This document shows, piece by piece, positions 9,987 to 21,828 of a stretch of DNA of 64,000 nucleotides (the stretch's first letter is position 1; the number at the start of each line of letters is the position of its first letter). The position numbers and the translations under genes were made by a program. The DNA is from Cryptomeria japonica (lineage: Eukaryota > Streptophyta > Pinopsida > Cupressales > Cupressaceae). The notes beneath the pieces were generated by a model. That model worked only from the letters and a program-made list of their open reading frames with translations. It was not told where the DNA came from and searched no databases. The DNA lies in assembly GCF_030272615.1 (NCBI RefSeq), contig NC_081408.1, positions 408,304,889 to 408,368,888 on the forward strand. Reading direction: 5' to 3'.

Positions 9987-11125
9987 TTTAATACCCTAAA
10001 ATTGGTCATCTAAACCATGAGCCCCTAATCTCGACAACATCACCAAGGTCCTAACCAAAAGCAATTAAATCAATTTTGAGCATATTAATTAATTCTTTAA
10101 TCATCAAATATTGCATGGCAAGTCAATTACTCAATATTAATTAAATATTTATTTAATTAATTGAATCATTCCAAGAATATCATTTTGATCAATTATCCTA
10201 TTTTAATTTATTAAATATCCTAGCATATTTAATTAATTAATTAATTTGCCATTTAATCATGCAAAAGATGAATTAATTAATCACAAAGAAAGAGTTAAAT
10301 TGAAAATAAAATAAAAGAATTGAATTGAGAGAGAAATCAAACTTGAGATATTATTTCTTTTTCTAAATTGAGAACTTGAAATCAGAAAAGCAATTAAATT
10401 GAATTATTTTCTAAAATTAGAACTCAAAGCTTTTGAGAAAAAGAAGTTCAGTTGCATTGAAAAGACTCTTTTCTTGAATAAATCAAAGAATTATCTATTT
10501 TTATCACAAGTGCATGGAATTAATTAATTCTTATCTCCAATGCAACTTGAACTTCTTATTTTAATGCATTTCAATTAAACTATAACTGGAATCTATCTTG
10601 AGGTTAACTGAACCTGATTTCTCAATTATTCAATTAATTCTAAATTGTGCTTTTTCTTGATCTCCCTTGTGAATTTCTATAAATTCAACCTCCATCTCTC
10701 ATTCAAATCACCCCAGAGATATTTGAGAGACACCTTGGAGATTATTATGTTGATTTTGCTTTGGAGTCATTGAAGATCTTGTGCTTGCTTTTTTGAGATT
10801 ATTGCATCTTAGTTTAGCTTTTTGCATATTTAGTTTATTTCATTATTGCTTGAATCCATATTGCTTGAATCACTATTGCTTGAATTATTCATCTATCTTA
10901 CATCCATATAGTTTAATATCATATAGATTAAATCCTTCATCTTAGTGTAGTCTAGTCACTGGTATTGCTTATAAAAATCTGAGGGAGATCTTATACTCGC
11001 ATCTTTTAGAAGGCAATTAGTCGATTTGTTATGGTTTATTATTTATTGATTGTTGATTTACTAACCATACATGTAATGACTTAATTGAAGTGTTGTGCCT
11101 GCATCTATCAGACTTATTTCACTTT
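9987..11125 (+). repeat. Decayed 3' LTR of E2 (right end uncertain)
   Basis: The head TTTAATACCCTAAAATTG lines up with the E6 LTR head TGTAGACACCTAAAAATG. The body is very AT-rich with repeated TTAATTAATT words, as in the E6 LTR. The right end is not defined because there is no partner LTR and a microsatellite with E3 follows. No coding sequence is present. Confidence 0.55.
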
Positions 11126-11127
11126 TT

Positions 11128-11183
11128 CACACACACACACACACATACATACATACATACATACATATACATATGTGTGTGTG
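11128..11183. repeat. CA/CATA/TG microsatellite, left part
   Basis: Runs of CA, then CATA, then TG reach exactly to the E3 LTR start. The same kind of simple sequence resumes at 22994 after the E3 3' LTR, so E3 inserted into a microsatellite. Confidence 0.9.
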
Positions 11184-12368
11184 TGTAACATCCTAAATTG
11201 TACTCCCTTACAAATTTGTCTGCATTTGGGCCCTCACCTTCGCGTTTGTGTTTTGAGGTCTGAAAGGGACCTATTTTTTCTTTTGCTATGCATATCTATC
11301 ATCATTTTCACTTCGCACCTCATCTTGCCCCTCAAATTTGGTCTCTGGTTGGGCAGGACCAAGGCATGGCACCATCATCCCCTCAGGATTAGAGCACCTA
11401 GTGCCCTGGTCCTCCCAATTAGGACCCAAATTTGGGCCTCTTCACGGTCATAAAATGTGAGCAGGAATTCCAGCTTTGTGTTGGTTCATGTCAGAAAATT
11501 AAATTGTTTTTTGAATGGAAAATATAAAAAGGAGGTCTACCCCTCTCATTTTAGCATCCACACACATGAAATTCAATTCGACATTGAGCAATCAAGCATT
11601 CAAGATCAAGCAATTAGTCTTATTTCAACCATTAGAGTAAAGATAAGGTCAAGATTCAAGCATTGGAGTTGACATTCATGTCATATGTTATTGAAGACTT
11701 CATGAAACTCTAATTTCATGTGGAGACAAACAAAACTTCGGAAGGAGGTATAGAATTTGTGTCTATCATTATTCAGCATGTCCCTGAAAATGAGAACATT
11801 CCTTTACTGCAATTCAATCAAATTTTATTTATATTTCATGGTTAGCTACAAAACCAAGGTTTGACTTAGGCAAACCCCTATTTCCAACCTATTTCCTCTT
11901 ATTTTTGTATGTAGGAAGCAGGTACGGAGCTGTGATCTTCAGGATAAGATTTATTTACAAAGAAGAATTGATCCCCCATTGGAGTGCAAAAAGTGTGGTG
12001 GACCAGAGTGACCGTCACACCAGTCCTAACAAATCAGAAAGTCCTTCTAAGAACAGATCTAGATCCTCTTACAATCCTCAGATCTAGGTTCATGACTCAA
12101 TCTGATGACTATAGCTTATTGTTTATGCATTTTTACATCAATTTCCAATACATTTACCCTAATTTTAGCATTTTTACAATTCAACTGAAAAGAGGGAAAT
12201 TCAATCCAATCCCCTTGGTAAATCCAATAGAATTCTTAGCCCTTATCCTTGCTGGTTTGTGGCTAGATCTATCAGGTTTACCTCCCTCTTTTAATGTAAT
12301 GGTCCCCAAGTAAAAATTAGTGGTTTTCATACATCTAATGGTGGAAACCCTAATTTTTCACCATTACA
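11184..12368 (+). repeat. 5' LTR of E3
   Basis: It starts TGTAACATCCTAAATTGTAC and ends CACCATTACA. It matches 21829-22993 along its length, with many substitutions and small indels. It contains a TATA box at 11521. Short ORFs here, including one running in from the microsatellite, are not genes. Confidence 0.92.
11521..11531 (+). promoter_or_regulatory. TATA box in the 5' LTR of E3
   Basis: AATATAAAAAGG followed by AGGTCTACCCC is present at 11521, and GTATAAAAGG with the same downstream context at 22168 in the partner LTR. This is the likely U3 promoter. Confidence 0.6.
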
Positions 12369-12370
12369 TT

Positions 12371-12387
12371 TTGGCGAACCCAACCCT
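12371..12387 (+). other. Primer-binding site of E3
   Basis: TTTGGCGAACCCAACCC follows the LTR after a short T spacer. E8 (TTTTGGTGAACCAGACG) and E7 (TTTGGTGAACCCGATG) have closely similar sites in the same place. I cannot assign the tRNA with confidence. Confidence 0.6.
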
Positions 12388-12890
12388 TTACACATGCAAT
12401 TTTGATTTATGTTCTCAGATTTGAGTGTTTATGAAATTTCAAATTCAAATTTACATTTGCAAGTTTAATTTTTTATTGAATTTTAAAAATTTAGAGGTTA
12501 AATTGACAAAAACCTTAATTTTTAATTCTAAAATTGAGCTTGTAGGTTATCTTTTATTGACTTATAATTTCAGAATTGATTACTCATTTAATTTAAAATT
12601 CAAATTTTCCCTCCTAGATCTCATTTTTAAATTGAATTGCATAAATTTAGTGGTTGAATTTACAAAAACCCTAATTTATAATTCTAAAATTTACCATATG
12701 GGTTTCATAATTTCTTAAATTAATTTTTAGATTTGATCTTTATGAATTTTATGCTATGATCTACATGCATTTGTCTTTCAAATTCACATATCGAATTGCT
12801 TAATTAATTGGTTAATCAATCATTTTCACAAAAAAATTGTATTGCTTAATCATAATTTTCAAATTCAAATTCAAATTCCCTCCTTTGTGC

Positions 12891-14567
12891 ATGAGTTTTA
12901 CTACCATTAGTCCTACCTATAATATTCCAATGAGAAAAATTTGTATATTTAAGGCTTCCCAAGGTTTAATAACTAAGGATATGGAGCCTAATTTGGATAA
13001 CTTGTTTCATGAGAATGTGGGTGTTTCTTCTATTCCAACAATTGATGTTAGGTATCTCCATTCTTTACATAATTCTCATGATGAGGGTGAATCATTAACT
13101 AGGGTTTTTGTTGACCAATTGGAGAAGATTGACAATGAATTTGAAAATCTTCAATGGATGAGTCAACAATACCGATAAAGTGAGGCTATCCCATTGATTG
13201 AAAGATTAAAAATAATGGTTCAAAGTGATAAAGTTGGCATTGATTTGTTGTTTGGCCTTGCTCATATTGCTGACAACAATATCATTCCTTTGAAAAGTTG
13301 TTTTGAAGTCCTTGGTTACACTCAACCTCCTAGCCAAGTCAATCATTTTATTCCTATGACTACTTCTATGACTAGTGTGCCTACTTTCACATCCAACATC
13401 ATGGCTACTTCTACACAAAATATTATTCCTACACATGTTAGTCAAGGGGGCAACATTGCTAATCAGAACTCTTTCATCCCTCCTTCTGTGAGTCTTCCAT
13501 TTGTTGTCCAATCATCTCCCATACCTACCTATCATAGTGTTCCACCTCCTTATTCTCAACCTCCACACTCATTTAACAATGTTACTCCTCCATGACAATC
13601 CAACATGTCTAATTTCAACCCATCCATAGAAGCAACCATTAATAACCTAGCTCAAACTGTGTCATCCTTGCAACAACAAATAGCTTCCATGAACTAATCC
13701 ATGTTTAATGTGCCCACATTTGATTTAGTGAGCCCATTATCTAATGACATTGCTCATGGTGTTCCCCCTAAACATGTGGAAGTCCCTCAATTGGAGCTTT
13801 ATAATGGAAAAGGTGATCCCATGACTCATGTGAAAACATTTCAAACTTTGTGGAATGATTTTGCTTATGATCAAAGACTTTTGGCTAAATTGTTTACTAG
13901 AACATTTAGAGATAAACCTTTGCAATAGTATTGTTCTTTGCCTCCTTATTCAATTACATCATTTCAATAATTAGCTAATACTTTCATTCAACAATTTAAC
14001 AATAATATTCTTTCTAAGATTACTTTGACTGATTTGATGCATTAGAAGCAAGGCATTAACGAAAAAGTGATTGATTTTATTGGTAGATATAACCATTTGA
14101 ATTCTCAAATTTGTTATCCTATGCTTGATCAAGATGTTCAAAGAATTTTTTATTTCTAATTCTCAAAAATACATTAGGGATAAGTTTCTCTCTTTTTTAT
14201 TTTACTTCCTTTACACAGTTGTGCGCAATACTTCATAACTATCCGCTTCGAGTCAATTTGAACAATCTCCTTCAATGGGTCTAATTGATAAAAATGAAAG
14301 TGCTCAACAACCTTTTGTGAAGTTTAAACTGAATAATGGATTCATCAAGTGCAATGAAAACAACAACAATACCCAAGTAGTAGCTGCAACACCAAGTGTG
14401 CCCCCTTTATCAAAGTATTTTAAAAAGGAATTTACTTCTCTTTCTAAATCTTTGCATAGAATTATGACACAATGGTTACAAAAAAATGTGTTGAAACTTC
14501 CTCCCATCAAACCAATTGACACATCCAAACATTTTTCACCTTATCATGATGCCAAAGCCTTTTGCTA
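12891..14567 (+). pseudogene. Gag of E3 (broken)
   Basis: Gag forms the particle that packages element RNA. The likely start is the Met at 12891 (MSFTTISPTYN). A Pro/Ser-rich N-terminal part (13194-13595) leads into a Retrotrans_gag-type core at 13701-14150: VPQLELYNGKGDPMTHVKTF, LFTRTFRDKPLQ, TFIQQFNNN and VIDFIGRYNHLNSQ. A linker with PHKPIDTSKHFSPYHD-like sequence and YHQPSQDIEKCYSLRSKIQD then replaces a standard zinc knuckle near 14530-14640. At least six stops or frameshifts interrupt it, mostly TAG or TAA in place of likely Gln or Trp codons. Confidence 0.8.
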
Positions 14568-14811
14568 ATATCATCACCAACCTAGTCAAGACATTGAAAA
14601 GTGTTATTCCCTAAGGAGTAAGATTCAAGACCTTATTGATAACAATACCATATTTGTAGCTAGTGTGAATGACAAAGGAAATAAATTTGTATCTCCTCCC
14701 AATCAAAATCTTCAAATCTTTACCAATCCTTTGCCTTCTCATTCTACAAATGTGATTGAGTCTGAGTATCTTGCCTTTTCTCCTAATGATCTTGGCCTTG
14801 AGTCTAATAAT

Positions 14812-16178
14812 GTGGTTTTATTGATATACCTACACGTTCTAAGGACCTTTGCATTACCTTTGATCCTTGTGAAGCTATTGAAGCACCTGATGGCCCACAA
14901 TATATCATTGTGAGGATCAAAGACATGCTCTCACAAGGTGCGCTCATTGATCCCACATATATGGTGAATGTGATAACAAAAGAATACATTTATACCTTAT
15001 AATTGTATCAAGTAACATATGATAAATTTGATGTTGTGATCAAGATCTTTGATGGTTTCTCTTGTCCTGCTATTGGTTCTATTACTCTTCCCATTGAGGT
15101 TGGTTCTAAATCTTTAGATGTCAATTTTTTTATCATTCCTACATCAAATCAACTTTGTGTGAAGTTGGAATATCCTTGGCTCTCTTCCATGAAAGCGATC
15201 CCTTCTATTATTCATAAGTGTTTGAAATTCCCTCTTAATGACCAAATCATAACAATTAATCATAGCTTGTACCAACCCACAGTGAGGCATGGAGACATTA
15301 ATCTTGATTACCTTTGGTCTAAACAATTTGAACCTCTTAAGCCTCGAAGTGATGCTCTTTTTCAATCTTATCAAAGGTGGAAGAATGACATGATCTTATC
15401 CTTAGGTAAGCCTAGAGATCCTAATCCCATTCCTCTTATTCATGATAGACCTATTCCTCCTCCTCATGATGGACCCGATCTCCTTCCTACACCATCTACT
15501 TTTCCTTTATATGTTGCAATTCAACCTCCTACATCTTACAAAGGAAAGCACCCAGCATCTCCTATCTTTCAACTTAAAAAACCTTCTCCTTTGCATCCTT
15601 CTTTAAACAAAGAGAATAAGCTTATTCCTATTGATCCTAAACCTTCACAACCTTCAACTAAAACTAAAAGAAACCATTGTGCGAGAAAACACCAATGGGG
15701 ACATCATGCTAGGGCCCGTGAAATTGCCTCTCAACCCATTTACCCCTCGAAGGCTCCAAATGTGGACACAATCCCATTTGTCCAACCTTCGCCTAACCAT
15801 AGGGAGGAAGTTCAACCTAAATCTCCAAGACATAAAATGCTTAAGAAAAATGATAGTTCATGTTCTATTCTAACTAAAGATCCTATTTTTATTCATCTTG
15901 ACGAAGAGATGGATAAAAATGATGTTCATGCTAATAATGTTGATTCAAGTGATCAATATGAATATGTTGATGTTGATAATAATTTATCTAAACAATTTTC
16001 ACAAGCTTTAATCCTAGATCCTAGTAACAAACAAAGTGATCCATCATTAGAACATGGTCCTTGTTTGGAACTTGTGGTAGCTCCATCTACCATGCTAGAT
16101 GTTGCTCCTCTTGCATGTTGTCCACCTTCAAAAAATAATGTTAAGCAATATTGGGAAGCGGATGACTTGCTTGATTAG
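14812..16178 (+). pseudogene. Retroviral-type aspartic protease of E3 and its long tail
   Basis: The frame starts near GPQYIIVRIKDMLSQGALID (about 14895-14955), where the Asp of ALIDPTYMVNV is at the usual catalytic place but lacks the D-T/S-G context. A stop at 15000-15002 breaks it. The 391-codon ORF from 15003 carries FDGFSCPAIGSITLPIEV, VKLEYPWLSSMKAIPS and IIHKCLKFPL, the typical C-terminal half of Ty3/gypsy protease. Residues after about 110 are Pro/Ser/Lys-rich and unlike any known domain, and end EADDLLD. RT does not follow. The long open tail may be selected, or simply less decayed. Confidence 0.78.
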
Positions 16179-16186
16179 CTTCATTT

Positions 16187-16187
<1 letters not shown>

Positions 16188-16238
<51 letters not shown>
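16188..16238. repeat. CT microsatellite after the E3 protease ORF
   Basis: About 25 CT units follow the ORF stop by some 10 bases and pass into TTGT repeats. Confidence 0.97.
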
Positions 16239-16241
<3 letters not shown>

Positions 16242-17766
16242 TGTTTGTTTGTAAACTTCTTCTATTTGTTGTCCCTATTGTTGTCTACTTGAGGACGATG
16301 AAAAGTGTTGAGATCTTTTTTGGTCTCTCCCATGTTGTCTCAAAAGACACATGTGACCTTCTTCCAAAGTGGTTCTACCTTCTTTGGGGGATGAAGATAA
16401 TTTAATGCAAATATATACATGATATACATTATTTATCATTAGAGAATACTAACCCCATAATTTAGTAGAACCCTTATGTGTTTTTTGTTTTGTGAGAATT
16501 ATCCTTTGATGTATCCTTCTTGGGGACATATCATTGTGATAGTGTGCTTGTCTCTTGGGGGTAAAAGTACAAACCTGTGTCACACTTTTATAAAGGAAAA
16601 GGTTAACACAACAATAACTATTCAATTTTGATGCCATAAAAGTGGCATTTGTATTTTGAATTTGAAGATGATGTAAATTGATGAAATGTGTAAAATTTAG
16701 TGAAGTTTGAGTTTATTATTTTTTATTTTATTTTTGTCAAGGATTGATACTTTTTTTTACTTTTAAAGTCAATTTTTTTATTGTTGAAAAAGGCTGAAAA
16801 TCAGGGGTTTTAGTTCCCACCAAAAAACAAAATATAAATCAACTTATTTTTTTCTAATTTTGATATCCCTAATAGATGACATACATATACAGTCCCTAAA
16901 AAAAATTAATTTTTGATGTATATTTTCTTCATTATAACATTTTAAAGTCGAACAAACCTGAATTTGACAGTTTTTTATCTCCCACCACATTTTGTTTATT
17001 TAATTTTTTATAATAAAAAAACAAATATACCCTTTTGGAGAAGACTCTCTCCTCTAGTGAACCATATTTTTTTCAATTTTTTTTGAGGTCATTCAATATT
17101 TTATTTTTTCAAACCAGCTTCTTACCGAACATTATAATACCTACTTGTAGTATTTTTGAAATAATATATATTAAATCTAATCAAAACATCATAAAAATTA
17201 TATGAGTAGATTCTTGACTTCGATCTCTACAAAAGGGTATTTTTTCTTTTTTTAGTAAATTGAATTTACTTGTAGAATTTTGTTGCAGATGTTAGAAGTT
17301 TCAAAAATTCATCAAATTTGGTGATATGGCTGCCACTTAGGATGCCACTTAGGACGTTCCAGTCGGATCGTTAGAGGTCGGCGCGACTAGTCATTTGAGC
17401 GACCATGCCTCTTCAAACCCATACAAATGATAATTTTCTTAATTCTATTTTTAAATGAAAATAAAAGTGTGAAATAATATAATTCATTTTTAAATTAAAT
17501 CAATTGTTTTTGCAAATAAAAGTGGTATTTTTTATATAAAGCGACAAAGATTTTCAATTTTTTTAAATATTTTGGTAGAAAGCTTCAAAAAATTTCCAGT
17601 ATGTTATATTAAATTTTTTTTTCAATTAAATAAATATCTAATATTAGAAGGCTTCAAATTTATTTAAGTATGCTATATTAAACTAAATATTATTTAGATT
17701 TTATTAAACCTTATTTTTAAGAATTTTGTAATTATTTGTAGTTTTTGTACCTTTTTAATAATTGAA
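16239..17766. other. AT-rich non-coding part of E3
   Basis: No coding domain is seen. The only GC-rich patch is 17334-17410, where GCCACTTAGGA occurs twice in tandem (17334 and 17346) followed by GTTCCAGTCGGATCG. The phrase CCAG[TC]CGGATC recurs at about 21378 on the far side of the tandem array. Confidence 0.6.
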
Positions 17767-20700
17767 ATTAAGGGGTCGTTCAGGTCTTTATAACTCGTAA
17801 TATGTACTAGGGGGTATGTTCTACCTACTAGGACTTTAGAAGGGGTCATATGGGCTCCTAAGGGGTCCCACATGTGTGGCTCCTTAGGACCCCATATGAC
17901 CCCTTAGGACGCTATATGATCATATGGGGTCATATGGTGTTCTAGAGGGTATGTTGTACCTATTGGGACTTTAAAGGGGGTCATATGGGGTCCTAAAGGG
18001 TCACACATGTGTGGCCCCTTAGGACCCCATATGACCCCTTAGGACGCTATATGACCCCTTAGGATGTTATATGACCCCTTAGGATGCTATATGATCCTAT
18101 GGGGTCATATGGTGTCTTAGGGGGTATGTTGTACCTACTAGGACTTTAAAAGGGGTCATATGGGGTCCTAAGGGGTCACACATGTGTGGCCCCTTAGGAC
18201 CCCTTAGGACACTATATGATCCTATGAGGTCATATGGTGTGCCAAGGGGTCGTATGGAGTCGTTAGGGGTCACCTGGGGTCCTAAGGGGCCACACATGTG
18301 TTGAAACACATGTGTGGCCTCTAAGGACCCCATATGACCCCTAACAACACCATATGAGCCCTTATGACACTATATGATCCTCTGGGGTCAAATGGGGTTA
18401 GTAGGGGTCATTAGAGGTCATAATGGGTCCTTATAGTCCTAAGGGGTCTTATGTTGTTATACATGCTAAGATGCTAAAAGGAGTCAAAAGATTTCCTAGG
18501 ATGTATTAAGGGTTCTTCCATGTACTAATGGGTATGTTGTATCGACTATGACTTTCAAAGAGGTCATATGGGGTCCCAAGGGGTCACACATGTGTTAGAA
18601 AATGTATGTGTGGCCCCTTACAACCCCATATGACCCCTTAGGACACTATATGACCCTATGGTGTCCCAAGCAGTCATATGGGGTCCTAAGGGGTATGTTG
18701 TACCTACTAGGACTTTAAAAGGGGTCATATAGTGTCCATTTGACCTTATATTATACCTACAAGGACTTTAAAAGGGGTCATATGGGGTCACACATATGTT
18801 AGAACACATGTGTGGCCACTTAGGACCCCATATGACCGCTTAGGACACTATAGGGTCATATGGTGTCCTAATGGGTATTTTGTACCTACTAGGACTTTAA
18901 AAGGGGTCATATGGGGTCCTAAGGGATCACACATGTGTGACCCCATATGACCCCGTACGACACTATATGACCCTATGGGGTCATATGGTATCCTAAGAGG
19001 TATGTTGTACCTACTGGTACTTTAAAAGGGGTCATATGGGGTCCTAAGGGGTCACACATGTGTGGCCCCTTAGGAATCCATATGACCCCTTAAGACACTA
19101 TATGGCCCTATGGGATCATATGGTGTCCTAATAGGTATGGTGTACTTACTAGGACTTTAAAATGGGTCATGTGGGGTCCTAAGGGGTCACACATGTGGGG
19201 TCCTAAGGGGTCACACATGTGTGGCCCCTTAGGACCACATATGACCCCTTAGGACACTATATGTGTGACCCCTTAGGACCACATATGACCCCTTAGGACA
19301 CTATATGACCTTATGGGGTCATATGGTGTCCTAATGGGTATGTTGTACCTACTAGGACTTTAAAAGGGGTCATATGGGGTCCTAAGGGGTGACACATGTG
19401 TTCTAACACATGTGTGACCCCTTAGGACTCCATGTGACTCCATACAACACTATATGAACCTATGGGGTCAAATGGTGATCTAAAAGGTATGTTGTGCCTA
19501 CTAGCTAAGAGGTATGTTGTACCTACTAGGACTTTAAAATAGGTCATATGTGGTCCTAAGAGGTCACCTGTGTGACTACTTAGAACCCCATATGACCCCT
19601 TAGGATACTATATGACCCTATGGCAACATATGGTATCCTAAGAGGTATTTTTCACCTACTAGGATGTTAAAATAGGTCATATGGGGTCCTAAGGGGTCAC
19701 ACATGTTAAAACACATCCATGGCCCCTTTGGACCCCATATGACCTCTTAGGATACTATATGATCCTATGGGGTCATATGGTGTCGTAAGGGGTCATATGG
19801 GGTCCTAAGGGGCAACACATGTGTTAAGGGGCCAAACATGTTCTAACACATGTGTGGCCCCTTAGGAACCCATATGACCCCTAACGACACCATATGACCA
19901 CTTAGGAGACTATGACCCTATAGAGTCATATGTTGTCCTAAGAGGTATGTTTTACTAACTAGGACTTTAAAAGGGGTCATATGGGGTCCTAAGGGCTCAC
20001 ACGTGTTATAATACATGTGTGGCCCCTTAGGACACTATATGACCCTATGGGATCATATGGTGTCCTAAGGGGTATGTTGTACCTACTAGGACTTTAAAAG
20101 GGGTCATATGGCATCCTAATGGGTGACACATGTGTGACTCCTTAGGACCCTTTATGACCCTATACGACACTAGATGAACCTATGGGGTTATATGGTGTCG
20201 TAAGAGGTATTTTGTACCTAGTAGGACTTTAAAAGAGTTCATATGGGGTCCTAAGGAGTCACACATGTGTGACCCCTTAGTACCCCATATGACCCCTTCG
20301 AACACTATACGACCCTATATGACCCCTTAGAACACTATATGACCATATGGGATCATATGGTGTCCTAAAATTTATGTTGCACCCACTAGGATGTTAAAAG
20401 GGATGGGGTCCTAAGGAGTCACACATGTTAAAACACATGTGTGGCCCCTTAAGACCCCATATGACCCATTACAACACTATATGATCCTATATGACCCCTT
20501 AGGATACTATATGATCCTATGGGGTCATATAGTGTCCTAAGGGGTCATATAGTGTCGTTAGGGGTCATATGGGGTCCTAAGGGGCCACACATGTGTTTTA
20601 ACACATCTATAGTCCCTTAGGACCCTATATGAACCCTAACGATGCCATATGACCCCTTATGAAACTAGATGATCCTATGGGGTCATATGGGGTCATAAGG

Positions 20701-20970
20701 GGTCTTACAGAGTCATTAAAGGTCATAAGGGGTTGTTACAGACATAAGAGGTCTTAAGGGATCTTATGGTGTCGTATGGGGTCTTATGTTACACATGCTA
20801 GCATGTTGAAAGGGGTTAAAAGTTGTTTTAGTGTGTATTAAGGGGTTGTTCATGTCTTAATAGCTCCTAGGATGTACTAAGGGGTTGTATGATGTCTTAA
20901 AAGGTCCTAGGATGTACTGAGTTCTCCTAAGTGTCTTAAGAGGTCCTAATATGTGCTAAGGGGTCGCAGG
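17767..20970. repeat. Tandem array of palindromic ~130-bp units in E3
   Basis: The unit can be followed by its anchor GGACTTTAAAAGGGGTCATA at about 17968, 18141, 18710, 18770, 18891, 19017, 19152, 19349, 19526, 19960, 20087 and 20224, with diverged copies between. Each unit has a core in which GGGGTCATATGGGGTCCTAA, then GGGGTCA, is mirrored around ACACATGTGT by GGCCCCTTAGG, then ACCCCATATGACCCC. That core is a near-perfect inverted repeat of about 64 bases. A second half holds GACACTATATGACCCTATGG. Unit length is about 120-135 bp, with deletions and fused units. The array does not encode a protein. Confidence 0.9.
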
Positions 20971-21810
20971 AGAACATTTTAACATCTAATTTTATGTGCA
21001 CAACATTTATAAATAATTAAGAATTAAAAGATTTTAACCATTAAAAAAATTTAACCATTAAAAAATTTTAAACTAATATATTATTAAGCATTATGAAATT
21101 TTAAAATTAATATATTATTAAGCATTAAAAAACTTAAAAACTAATAAACTATACAAAATTATGAAAAAAAACTAAAATATTAATATATTAACACTAATTT
21201 CTTTGCCCCCGTCTTCTCCTTGGCCGCTAAACTCTAAGCCGATTAGTGCAAAATGACACGAAAAGCCTTTTTTGTAGCTTATATAGAAAAGGGGTTCCGG
21301 TCGAAACCCCTTTTCCATGTTGGCGCCACATGACTGCCACATTGGTCCGATTGGAACCCTTTCGGTTGGAATGCTTCCAGCCGGATCACACAGCTTAGCT
21401 CTAGGTGCGACACAGATTCATACTTTTACCCTTGGATGAATGTATACTACCTTAAATAAATTTCTCTCATTATGGCATACACAATCTCTTTAATGTGGGG
21501 GCATACACTCTTCTCAATGTTTCTCTCTTTTTCACATTTTTATACTTAAGTTACTTTGTAAACCTAGCCTTTTTCTTGGTAATTTTTGTATTATTCTTTT
21601 CATGACTCATGGTAAGTAAACCTTACCAGACTAGGTAGTCACGGTTCTCTTCTTTTCTCTTATGATGTCCCTTTTATCTCAATTTTGGAAGTAGTAAGAT
21701 ACTTAAAGTCCACTGGGGGCTTGGTGTGTCTTGCCTCACTAGCATCTTGATAAAAGGTTTTCAATTAAACCTTTGTACTTTACCAAGAGTATTCTTAGTC
21801 TCATACTCCC
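20971..21810. other. Non-coding 3' region of E3
   Basis: AT-rich sequence with repeated ATTAAGCATTA words (21040-21180) leads to a GC-richer stretch at 21190-21420 and then to T-rich sequence with G-runs (21496-21502 and 21713-21718) resembling diverged PPTs. No coding domain is seen. Confidence 0.5.
21286..21315. repeat. Perfect 11-bp stem hairpin in E3
   Basis: GAAAAGGGGTT (21286-21296) pairs with AACCCCTTTTC (21305-21315) around an 8-base loop CCGGTCGA. It lies just downstream of the tandem array. Confidence 0.85.
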
Positions 21811-21828
21811 ACTAAAGTGGGGGCTAGA
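21811..21828 (+). other. Polypurine tract of E3
   Basis: ACTAAAGTGGGGGCTAGA lies immediately before the 3' LTR. E8 has CTAAAGTGGGGGCTAAA at the same place, a near-identical signal. Confidence 0.85.

Larger units (their letters stand above)
1695..11183 (+). mobile_element. E2: Tat-lineage Ty3/gypsy element with antisense PMD gene
   Basis: In order on the plus strand there are RT, RNase H, a second RNase H, integrase, an internal G-rich tract (5478-5500), a plant mobile domain gene on the minus strand, a polypurine tract (9972-9986) and a decayed LTR head (9987). The dual RNase H arrangement is the hallmark of the Tat lineage. The 5' half (LTR, gag, protease) is missing from the window because E1 interrupts it at 1694. 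The right end is uncertain; it may end before the microsatellite at 11128. All coding parts carry stops. Confidence 0.75.

Noticed and set aside
11085-11453. 122-codon plus ORF starting with His/Thr repeats
   Set aside because: It starts in the CA/CATA microsatellite and crosses the E3 LTR boundary.
18097-18333. Minus-strand ORF of 78 codons in the tandem array
   Set aside because: It only translates the repeat unit (GP, PLG and MTP motifs) and is not kept in neighbouring units.
17767-20970. CRISPR-like reading of the regular repeats
   Set aside because: Units are contiguous, variable in length and without unique spacers, and the context is a plant retrotransposon.
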